In this document: piece by piece, positions 14,901-26,900 of the stretch
Layout: each line of letters opens with the position of its first letter
Position numbering within the stretch: the stretch's first letter is position 1
Assembly: GCA_037576195.1 (NCBI GenBank)
Contig: JAQZDE010000039.1
Location: 62,001-126,000, forward strand
DNA: 64,000 bases
Reading direction: 5' to 3'
Source: Phytoseiulus persimilis
Taxonomy: Eukaryota; Arthropoda; Arachnida; Mesostigmata; Phytoseiidae
Position numbers and translations under genes: made by a program
Notes under the pieces: generated by a model
The model's input: the letters and a program-made list of their open reading frames with translations, nothing else
What the model was told of the DNA's origin: nothing
Databases searched by the model: none

Positions 14901-17900
14901 AACTACCGGCGTAGCAAGGCTCGTGAACTAAGCCTCACGGTGGACTGAGGTATCGTTCTGAGCCCCGAGAAGGAGAATCGAACCTGGCTTGATTCTAGGG
15001 AGCGGTCCTCCACTTCGGAACGCGACTGGATTCTTCTCCCGGAAGGAGGAGAAGCTTTGAGTGATCAATGGAGTGTCGACGGTGTGCCAAAGCTTCGGAA
15101 CTCCCGACCCTCGGATGACTCTCGCACACGTTCCTAACCGAGTAAGATTTGTATCTTCCCGCAGTGGCAAAATGAGTGCTCTTAGCCGCCGATTCGTCAA
15201 GACGACCACGACGACGACGGTCACGAAAACCGAAAACGACGGCGCTGTCGACAGCGGGGAATCCAAAACGGTGACCGTGACTAAAAAGAAGAAAAGTATC
15301 GACGGGACCGAGCGCAAGGATAGTAAACAAGAGGAGGTCAGTTCTCACCGACGTCATCGAGTTTACCAGAGCCCGGAGGTTGGGCGATTCAGTGATCCCC
15401 AGTTGTTCCCTCTCACCTCAAACTTGGCGCCTTTTCCGATGGAGTTGGGACCGAGCATCCTGAGCTCCTACTGAGCTGCCAAAACTCTGATCTGTTAAAA
15501 ATTTGTCCGAGGAAGGAGACACGAGGCCGAAGGCAACAACCTCGAGTTCGAAGCGTGCGTTTCGAACACAGCTCTGCTTGCAACATTCCCAGGCTGTGAC
15601 TCGTCGGCCAAGTTTTCGCCGTCACCAGCCTCCCAACTACATTCCATTCGATCTTGAAACAGATCATTCCACAAATACACAAGAATAGATGAGTAGTGCT
15701 CGTGTTTCAGTGATTCGGCAAGCTATCCGAACTCACGATTATCGGTTCGAGTTTCTCATCGATCATTGCGATCCTGAGACCGGAAATCAAGGTTTGAAGC
15801 TGTCGAAAAATCGGCCACAACCGCGAGTTTAGACTCGATGAATACTTTCCGGGCGTTCGTCCTCTCGATTGGGCTTTTCAACGCTCTGTCGCCGTGGTGC
15901 GGGTTCAGGTGCTCTTCAAAATTCGGGGAGAGCAACAGTTCGTCTGTTGCACACAGAGGATCCATTCTTGGCTTCTCGAGCGTAATCAGCGGGTTTTGGC
16001 TCGATCTCGGTCATGAGGCCTTAGTCATCATAGGACGCATACCACGGAGACGAGCCATGAAGAGTTCACTGCGAGCGAGGCTCAAAGTTGACACGAGACA
16101 GCGAGAACAGCGATCGAGGCAGACGAAGTTACTGCACGGTCGATTATGCTCATCGGTGTCAGAACCGCTCGCCGTTCTCAAGAGCCAATAGAAGAACCGT
16201 GGAGTTCCCACGAGTTCTCTTTCCGAAAGCAGAGCAAAGAAGGAGCGCGAAAACGAAAACCAAGCAATTTATTATCTGCGGTCACATTTTGTCGAGCAAC
16301 TAGGTGCGCTCGGAGCTGACAAGAAGACTGCGGTCTGGAAATTTCTTTCAGATGGTTTTGCTCAGTTTCCATCTCTCCGCTGTCGTGTGTATTGACCGTC
16401 CTTCCGGGTGGCATTCCTTCCATAGAGCTGTAGCAGGCAGGCAGGCAGGCAGGAAGGCAGGCGGGCAAGCGACTAGCCAGACGAGCCGACAGATAGGCAG
16501 TCGGGCGGGCACAGACAAGTACCATAGAGAAGCACAGATTCTGACCGGGTCTTGCGGGGCGACCATCGCTAGCCGCGACCAGGGCCGCGACTGGGTGCGA
16601 CCTAAAAGCGCGGTGGCAAGAGTGGCTTCTCAACTAGAGGACCACGCCGAACTAACGCCACCGGTGTGCTCTGAGCTAGCTATAGTGAGCATTCTGCCAA
16701 TTTGTGCGTGAGGTTCAGAAGCTGTGCGAGAAGCGAAGCGACTACTTATCAGTGAGTTGGAGTTTTGATCTCGTATGCTAGCCCCGTCCATTCAACCTCT
16801 CATTCATCTATTCATACATCTATCCAACGATTCCGCCCTCGAGTCCGCCTTGGCGCCCAGCGTCGCGCCACTCAAGTAATCTATCATCCATCCAAACGAG
16901 CTTCATTGTTTTGGTAAGCCATGGGCGACCGTTTCGTGTGGGAGGACTTTTCGTGGGCGACCTCCACCGCTGGCCAAGTCGTAAACCGACTTTGAACTCG
17001 GTGGAGGACTGCATAGAATTTATTGAGTCACTTGTTCTCGGGACTGCTTCTCCTGTTTTGGTAATGTGATCTCTTCTCGAATTCCATGCGACGCTCTATC
17101 TGCATTCTTGCCACCAGTGACTTCTTCAATGCCGTCTCGTGGCGAGAGCGATACGTCTTCCCGAGTTGGGGTTGTGCTCGACCGCGGGTTCAAGAAGAAC
17201 AAGACCGGGGTTCCCGGGCTCTCGATCCGAATCCGATGTGTGACATCATCCGTTCTCTCTTGAGCTGTCTCTCGTCCGTAAGTCAGCGGTATCGACTGAC
17301 TCCGGCTCGGTCGCAGACGTATTCAAACCCCTGTTCACGGATGCTGACAACGGGCCTCTCAGAATATGTAGGACGTCAATTACCGGCCCAGGATCCAACC
17401 AAACGGCGTGACTGTGGCTGTAGTGGAATAACAGCCGACATTCAGCAGAACGACGGGCCATTGTTGTGTGAAATGGCGACTGACTGACTGGAGGGCCGAC
17501 AGGTACACCGAATGAGTGACGATCGAACGAACTGACTTCACGATGAGAGGTCGAGTCAATGTCTGCACCAGCACGTGGAGCGGCCGCTCTCCTGAACTCC
17601 AAACGGAACTTTTGGCCTTGGAAGTACCCTCTCTCATTCCGTGTTCCGGCTTGTTCGATCCAGAACAAGCGGTCACCGCATGGTGGCTTCCTCCGTCATT
17701 TTTTACATCGTAAAGCTTGCTCGAGCAGGTCGCCATTCAGGGGACTTATCGGCGGAAAAACTGAAGGATATCGGTCAAATCGGCTCTCGACGTTTTGATC
17801 GCAACGCCAGAATTGACGTCGCGCCAGTGTTCGATGCTGGCCCGAACTTCTGCCGGTGGAAAGGGCGACGGCGTAAAAGACGTGGGCTGGCATGTGTCTG

Positions 17901-20900
17901 TGTGTAACCGAACGGCAACGGCTAAAAGCTCAGAATAGCCGACAGTGAAGCCTGAGCGAACGGGGCTGCCGGTGAAGATGTAGTCGTTTGAAGTTTCGGA
18001 CGATTTCGACTTGAGTGCCATTGGAATAAAGTGCCATATTTTCCACGACATACGTCGAATGAGCTCCCTGCATTTCTGGGCTCGTGTTCATGCAAGGTGC
18101 GAATGATGGCAGATCAGACGAGCGCCGAGCTCGAGTTGGACAAACTCGTGGAAGACATGCGCGAGGATATCAAGAAAAAGGTGAACCCCAGATACCGGAT
18201 CGTCAGGCATCCTTGTCATCGAACTACTGAACCGACCAAGAGATGTGATGAGATTCGTCACCGCAGAATAGAGCCGAGTGAGATGTGAAATCCTAGAAGG
18301 AAGCATCGAGCGGATTTTGTCGGAGAGCTAGCGGAAGACGCAAATATTTCCGGGAATGCGATGCGATAACGATACCAGTCGCAGTATTCCTCCGGTGTAT
18401 GTACTTGAACCCATTCGAGGGCACAATCGGAGTTCATGGTGGAAGTCCGCCGACACCATTCGCAAGCAACGGATGTCATGGATTGTTTCGCTAAAAATTC
18501 GTGCTTCCCATCGGGCTGCCAGGCTGGCTCTATTGTTCATGATTCTCTGAAGACCTCATCTCGTGATTCTGTTTCGAATGTCTTCTCGACGATCATCATT
18601 AGAGCGGGCTGCCCCGTATTCGGGAATAATACGCTGCCCGATGATGTCATCAGTCGATTCCGTCAGTACCACTCCGAGAGTATTCCGACTGCGCTCTTGG
18701 TTTTGCTCAGCGGCAGCTCTCAGCGGCCACCAGGTTTCTAACAGTTCGCAGTGAAACCTTCCACGAATAGATCGTCCGCGCCGATCCTTAGCGAGGAAAA
18801 TTGGACGAAAGGTTGTTCCGACCTGAATTTCTCGGCAGCTGGCCGGCTCAAGTATTTGGGATTTGGAGACAGCAAAGAGGGAGATATAAAGAGAAGCGAG
18901 GCAGAGCGACGAGCTGAAGCAGGGAGATTATGGCAGAACGGAATTCATTAGAGTTGCGCGGTCTCTGAATTACATCGTTCATCTCCTTCCTGAGAATTTC
19001 GAGTATAACTCCGGAATTAAATCACTCATCCAGAGCCTTGGGGTACTCCCCCACACGGGGAGAGGACCAAGGCCATTCGGCTCGTGCAGTCCATTGAGAA
19101 ATGAGTCCGAAAATCAAACTGATTCATGCGAGCGCTGCTCGCGATGAAAGCGCAGCGGTCAGCGCCGCTCGGGACGACTCGGATCAGCACCAGGAACCGA
19201 AGCGCGAGAACAAACTCGGAGGTGGCGAACGTGTTCCGCTGCGTCGCTCGGCGCCGGTTTCAATCTTCAGCTGTTCGTTGAAAATCCCAGAAAACCACCC
19301 ACAGTCTCTTCATCGTGGTCGCTGTGCATCAGTGAGCGCGGCCTCAATCGCTCACCGCTCAGTGGACGGAAACGCTTACATTGGATAACGCTTCGGGACC
19401 GGCAACCGGCCAACAAGCGAGGCGATCCTATACCGATGCTCTGCATCGAATGATGGAACTGTCAGATTTCGAGCCGAGCAAGGATCTGATTACCGAAACC
19501 ACCGATCAGAATTTACGAAACAAATACGCCCGAGCAGAGGTCATCGAGGGCGAGCCGGGAAGGCTTCCGGGACAACGACGGCTGCGGAGACAACTTACTT
19601 AACGAGGTCTCATCGACTGAGTGAGTGAGACCCTCCGCCCACCCTAAAGTGTAGAATTCGGGAGATGTCGATATCTGCAGACGTCGGCGGGTCGAACTCG
19701 GGTGAGTTTTGCAGCAGCAGATTCAACAGACTCCCCGCCCGGTTCCTTCTGGTGTTTGTGGTCGACCTATTGCTTGCCTGCCCGCCTGGTTGGTTGGCTC
19801 TGGCTGACCGGTAAAAGAAGCGTCATCTCCACCCTCGGCTTTCCGCTCTCCAGAACAAGCGGTCGTCAGAGGTCCTCCGGTTGGTTGGCTGGTCGGTCTC
19901 TCGGTTCGCTGTACTGGTCAGTGACGGCCCTCGGAAGAAGAGCTGTTCCTCCCGCGTGGATGCCATGGCCGACGAAGTGGTGCGAGTGAAGAAAGTCAAG
20001 AAAGTCAAGAAGATTACCACTTTCGAGACCAATGATGAAGCAGCTTCGGAGACCGGCTCCAACTATGACGCCGCGTCGAGGAACGCATCTCAAGGAGAAG
20101 TAGGTCCACCTAGTTATCGTTGCTTCAGAACGTGATAAACCTTTGGTTATCACGGAGTCGGTTGGTACTTGAGGACTGAGCTGTCGCCGGTCTCTCTCGT
20201 CTGTCCCTCGCTCGATCGTGGTTGTTCATCAGAAGAGCTCCTTTGCCCCCATGCTTCCCAGAAAGTGGTCGAACATGGATGCAAACCAGATCCGATGAAC
20301 CCTAGCTGATTTGGAGCTTCGAGACCCGAAGGGAGTCGAGTTTTCCTGTCAGCCAGGGGTGGACCCCGCTCGCCACTTCGAGATGCGAATTCGTATCCCC
20401 TTCTGCGTCTGACCAAACCACGCAGCTTGACAACTCGCAGAACGTCAAGCCATACACGTAGGATGGGGTTCGTTCGGTGGGCAACTGCTCGGTTGCAGAA
20501 TTAGACACGCATCAATGTGTCTGTTTCTGTCTAGGTGCGCTGGATATCAGGTGCGAATATTTATCGCCATCGTTCTAGCAGCGAAGACTGGCTGGCTACC
20601 TTGGCAGCTGAAGGCACTCCCTTTATCGGTAGCATCCTCGCACGCGCGCGCTTACGATTCACAACTGAGCCTCACAGACAGCCGCTCGGCATCTGTGGAG
20701 GCCGATCACTGGTGAGCCTCGTTGGTTGCCCGTTCGGAGTTACATCTGGGTCGGTTTGTATGCATTCATACATACCTCATTCATTTGCCCTCCCAGACCT
20801 CGAGGTAAACCATGAAGCTCGTGGATTGCAGCGTGGTTCGCAGAGCCAGCTCGCGATGCCGTCATGAGACCCACTGTGTCCGGCAGCGCACTCATTGTAA

Positions 20901-23900
20901 ACATTTGCTTTACGATGAAAACCATCGTGGACGCTATTGGCTTTTACGACAATTTATCCGATGTGGAATTTCCCTCAGTCCTCTCGGGCTCGTTGGCCGG
21001 CGAGCGTGCGAGCTCATAATCTCGGGTCTCCTTTCACGGCTTCAGATCGGAGGAAAAACTTACAAAATGGTTTCCCGTTGAATATCCCCGATCCGCTCAT
21101 CAGCTAGTTTGCTGTCACCTACATCGCCTGAAATCGAATCTCCCAAAAAAGCAAACAAGCCAGTCATGAGACTAACAGATTCAGACACATCAAAAGACAA
21201 GCAGCAAACGAGCAGCGCCGCTGCTGATCATGTTTAGTAGGTTAGTAAGGCAAGGCCCTGTTCAGGCACTCGCTTTGGACCTAGTAGCGCGCGTGAGACT
21301 CGCTTCCGCTTCATGAGAATCTCGTGTGCTTTTTGCATGGGTGTGTCTCGAATGCCTAGGCTCAAAGCTCGCCTCCAACAGCTTGTTCGAAACGGGGGAC
21401 GTTTTAGAGATCTGCGACAGTTGTCAGAGCAGTTAAAATTCCTGTTTATGGTGAAGCCAAATGTATTCGGTCTCTGAGCTGAGCCCGCTGCAGCATTCGA
21501 AGCGATTTCCCATAGCGAGGAATCTGGGAATCCATCCCTGCCGTACATAAAACAGGACCAAGGAGTTCGGCGAGAGCTGATGAGACGACAACTCGGAACG
21601 AGACAGAAGATGGCCGATCCGACTTTCCTGAGTCTTGGTTCCGTGTATCGTCCTTGCCGCTACTGCCGGAAGAGACATCAATCTTCTGCACGATTCTCTA
21701 GCCACCAGCGCATTTCGAAGATTCCTCTCAGCTCGATTTCACTGGAGCGCCCCATTTCATTTGCCCGAATAATTTCATTGCAGTTGATCTTCAGCGGCGA
21801 ATACACCAAAGCCATGAATAAGGACTGGCACTCCGGACATTTCTGTTGTTGGCAGTGCGACGACTCTTTGACCGGCCAGCGCTACGTGCTCCGCGACGAA
21901 CACCCTTATTGCGTGCGCTGCTACGAGCAAGTTTTCGCCAACACCTGCGACGAATGCTCGAAACCCATCGGCATCGACTCCAAGGTAAGCTGTGCACACG
22001 ACGATGTTTTCCCGCGTTTTTCCGCAGCCAAACTCGAGGTCATCGGCCTGATTCGAGTTGGATCGAGCCGTCCGATCAAACAAGGATTTTACGACGTAGT
22101 CATACTCTGTACAACCGATTGGAGTCCCCTTCCTCTCACCCGATCGGGAGGTCGTTGTATCTGAGAGAACATCGGTATCTCTTCCATCCGACCCGGGGAT
22201 TCTCTCGTCTTCTGATTCACCACGTTTCTCGTCTGCTGAGTCGTGTCCGGTGACATTCAACTTTGACAAAACAAACGGGGAGGAGCAATTGGATAATCTG
22301 GCACGCAACCGCCTTGAAGGCATACTTGATTATCGATGAACGTGGCCTACTGTCGCTCCGTGCATCGATATCTCCGTGGAAACCGCGCAACAAAACACCT
22401 CGCCCAACCAGGAAGTTGTTTCTGTGGAGGAAATCTGTCGCTCCAATCCTCCTCAGCCTGCCTCGCCACGATCCAAATTCTCAATTCGGCCTCCCGCCGA
22501 ACGAAATTGGAGTTGCCTGAAAACGAGGAAGAACTAAGTTAGACGAGAGCGGGGTTTCCGCCTCTGCCGGTCCCGGCAGTTCCCTTTCCCAGAGTAGAGC
22601 TGGATCGCTCTAGGCGGAGGCAATCGGCGACTCCCTTCGAGAACTCTTCTCCCTTAATATGCGCTCTACGTAAGCTTGATCTCTCTTGAGAGGAAGGACG
22701 ATCGGGTGGTTGTGTCGAGAATGTCATGTTACGCCGACGAGGCCGCCGCGACTTATAATGTCGAGTTCTCCTGAGGCTCGTTCGAGTCGATGAATACGAC
22801 GAAAGCCTCGGGAGCTGAACCCGGCGGGGATCGCACGTAAAAACGATGCAGCAGCCCATTACGGTTTGTTCGATTGCTCACGACACGGATGCGATCAAAT
22901 AGCGGGATGATCCAAGCCGTCGGGGATTCTAGGTCAGAAAACTTCATGATGAGTCGTTTGGCTTCTCGATAAGGCCGGTTCCGTGGGCATATCTCGCTGC
23001 GTGTTGAGTATCGTCGTGAACCATCACCAGGAAAAAATGGCTCTGGGTCCAAGGGGTGCAACAGCTGTAATGAGTTTGAGGGCTGCCGAGAGAAAGCTCT
23101 GATCAAGTATTTGGGAGAAACTTGCGTCGTTCGCATCAACAATGTTTACTTCAAGCTTCGATGGTCATCGAGGATTTCCTGAAGCGGTTTTGTGGGTCAA
23201 ACATTTCAACCATTCTCTAGCACGTTGCTAAACTGCCCTGTTTACAGCGAGCTCTCGAGTCCAAGATCAGTTATCGTCACCTTCGGAGCCATTCTCGCTC
23301 GTCGAACGCGCGATTTATATTTAGATAATATACGAGCGAGTGGAAACTTCCTCTGAGTGATTGAGAACGCGGAAAGCGTGTCTGTCGCAAGTTCGCTCCG
23401 CTGTCAGGGTGTCCATCATGGAGCGAAGCACCGAAGAGACAGCGAGGGAGAGCCGAATTAACCGTTTCCTAATCGCTCGTTCCAGGATCTTTCGTACAAG
23501 GAAAAACATTGGCATGAACAATGTTTCCTCTGCGCAAAATGCCGTGTGTCTCTGGTTGATAAGCCCTTCGGATCCAAAGCTGAAAAGGTCTATTGCGCTG
23601 GATGCTACGATGCTGCCTTTGCATCTCGTTGCGACGGATGCAGCGAGGTCTTCCGCGCCGGTGAGTACAATCGAAGGAGATGAAGGGAAAATTCCTGGCT
23701 TTTCCTTTCGACAGCCATGCTCGATGTGCGAAGCATCATGTCACGGGAAGGGCCCGATAGCTCCCACCATTCAAACGCGAACGATCGTTCATTTGCCAAT
23801 GCGCTCGTAGATGTCAAACGTACCTTGAGATTTCGGGGGAGCACTTCTTCTCCTCTGTCAAAACAGCAGCTTCCCCTTGATCCCGGATTTGTTTCGAACG

Positions 23901-26900
23901 CCCGCTGGGCTGCTCCGGGCTGTTCTTCCGTGAATCAATCAGAAAGCAACGATCTTGCTAAGCTGAACCTCCTGGTGACCCCGGTAGCCCCGCTCCATCT
24001 GATGGGATACTCGGTTGGAACAGAGTTCCTCTCCGGAGTGGAATGCCTTCTTCGAATCGAAGCTGTCTCCGATTGTGAGAATGTTGCCTGTGCCGATGTC
24101 TTTCAGGACTGTTGGCAACTGTCCAAACGTCAGCGAGATCTCAGTCAACGGGAGCCGTCGACCCTGTTCGCACCAAGGGTATTTTTTTCGAGACCCGCCC
24201 AGCGTTCTTCCTTCCTATTCGTTCGCTGGGGTCGTGAGCATGCTCGACGGAGCTCCCCGAGAGGAAAGTTCAAACACTTCTCTCGAGCACTGGAAATGAC
24301 GAAGAGCTCGCATCTTATTCATCCACGGGCGCCGACTCACGCACCTCCTCTCCCAGGTCGTTATAAAGAGATTACTGTCGATGGCTTTGGCTTGAGAGGG
24401 AATTACTTAAGGAGCCTCATATTCGGAAGTTCCGAGTATACGGTCGCATTCAAACCGGACGTCTGAAGGAACGAAGGCGCGAAATCCTCTGAATCACGCC
24501 ATTCTCTAAGCTGACGACTCTTTTCATCACGGACCCAGCAACACTCCCTTGGGAGCAGACCTGCCGCGGTTCGTCAGTTAAGCAGAAAATTCCTTGAGCA
24601 ACACTGATTCTCATTAAACACACTGTTCGATTAATGCATGTCGTTCTCACGAGTGAAATAGGCTGAACTTGAGATGAGGTAGCGTGAGAGCTCAGCGCAG
24701 CGACACTCGAGCCTCGGTAGGATTCTCTTCGGATATTGAGGACTCTCGACGGTTGATGGGTTCGCTGTTTGTTATCGCCCGTATTGGTCGTGAAAACGCG
24801 TTCCCAATGGTCTCCGGAGTCCACACGGCACTCATATCAAGCGGGAACCATAAACTGAATCTTTTGCTCCGAGTCTCGAACCGTAACTGGAGATTCCCAA
24901 CGAGCCGACCCGATGAACTTTGAGCTGTCGGTGTACTTTCGACCCTCACAAGCTGGAAGTGGGTATCATATTCACAGTAGCTGATCGAGTCTTGGATGAA
25001 CGGGGGAACGGGCTCTCCCTTTTCGTACTTCAAACGAGGGTTCCCCGCTCCTCAGGCTTGGGCCCTCACGTGGGACCCTTTCCATAACGGGCCACTCTCC
25101 CATTGGCTCGGCAAACTGTTGGGCCCTCGAGCAAGCGCCACTTGCGGTCGTTCCACAGGAGTGGAGCTAGTGTTTCGAAGCGGTGGAATCGCGCTTTAAA
25201 ATGTGTCCGCGTTGACAGTACGAACACTATTCGTTTCGCGTGTACATAAACCTCATGTTGCTGCCCAGTGTCCGGAGGAAACTGTGATATTTAATAGGAT
25301 TAAAAATTCCAATAATAAGTGAGAGGAGATCAACCCACAATGCGATTCTGGAGCGATTATCTGCCCGCCCTCTGGCAAGAGGAAGGTAAGCTCATCGATG
25401 AAATTCAGCGAGATGCATTCCCAGAGGCTGAAATAACTGCTGGGGACCAATCTATTCGAACGCCTCGATTTCCGATTTCCGCCGAAACAGTGAATCTCTG
25501 ATCCAGCGACGGCTTTTTTGTTATTCGGTGCTGTCGAGGTTGGTCTCCAGCCCCAAGAGCTCGTGAGCCCTTCGTGCAGACCCGCCCGCCCGCTCGCGCA
25601 CGCCAGAGATTGCCGTGCTACCTGGGCGTGCTCCCGGAGCAGCCCCAGGAGCGATGATCCCACCGAACGATGACCCGCTCCGTGAGAATCAGTGCGTGAA
25701 GAGCCCCCACAAAACGTGAGACATAACCTCGTTCAGCAGAAAGCGTCATAAGCTCTGAACTTCGACAGTGCATCCACTTTTAACACTGCGGACTCCGCGC
25801 ACAGCCACATATTCAAGATGACGAGAAAACTATGCATTGTCGAGTAAGTTTCATTCAGTGGTTCGAAGAGAGTCTCGTTGATTTGTGTCATCTGGTATGG
25901 ACGGTCATTCTCACAGAAAAAAAAAGTTCAACCTGATGACCCAAAAATCTCGGAACCCGGAAGCCATTTCCGTGTGGAGCCGAGTAGCTCAGATATTCCA
26001 AAGCACGAAGTTCCTGTCACTAGCTGCGGCCGTTGGGGAATCACCATCACGATCCCGAACGCGAACTTCAATTGCGATCTTCCACGCTCGCCAAGTTCTC
26101 AGCTAAGTTGCGTCAAGTTTGCATGGGCGATGCGCGCTTACGGCAGTGTAGGGGAATACATGCTCCGCGAGTTTAATTCGAGCAAAAAGAGTGATGTAGA
26201 CATTAATTGACAGGAGTGGCGAACGGAGCCGTTTTCGAACCTTTTCGGGACTCAGGCGGAGCTCCTCTTGGTGTAACCAAATTGGAGGGAACAAGCGACA
26301 TACTAACATGAACGAGAGCTTCCGGAACAGAGAGAGAGGAAGAATATCCCCCTGGACCTGTGGTGACCTGACGCCCTTTAGACTGGGGCCATTGACTTTT
26401 AATGGAGGAAAACCTGTCACGGGCCAGACAGGCCTCGAACACGGGTCCAGAACAACGAGGCCGAGCGGCAGATATAATCGGGCAAAGCCGATCGAGATCA
26501 GCTCTTCCGTTTCTGGCTTTCGCTTCCGGTTTCAGGTTCTGTCTCGAGCTCGACCGGAGACGTTGCAGAACTCTCCTGATAGATCTCAAGACGGCCAGGA
26601 GAAACCAAGCGTACTCTCTCATACTCGTGGACAGAGTCCTCTGTTCAATTTCGTGGAACGTTCCTGATCTGGACGTGGATCTTTCGCTGCTCCGTCCGAT
26701 GTCGCGAGATTTTCTCAGTTGAACGTCGCACGGTCATTCCGCTCTTGTCCATTCCCGAAGATTCGCGCTGTCACTGGCGGCCGGTGCTCCGCTTGAACGC
26801 GTTTTGGAGAGCTGGTAAAGCCTTTTTACGAATTGTCGCACACGACGGTCCTGACTTATTTCGCATTTCACTTTCGCGAAGCCTCTGTGCTCCACTGACC

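Larger units (their letters stand above)
7022..21783 (+). other. Lmpt: 14.8 kb Limpet intron with internal start exons
   Basis: This intron separates the LIM1 exon from the rest of LIM2. Apart from the start exons at 15172, 18103 and 19965, the candidate cassette at 19363, a GCAG microsatellite and two hairpins (all listed separately), I recognised no coding or RNA gene in it. The many short open frames on both strands have no family resemblance and no splice logic. Confidence 0.6.
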
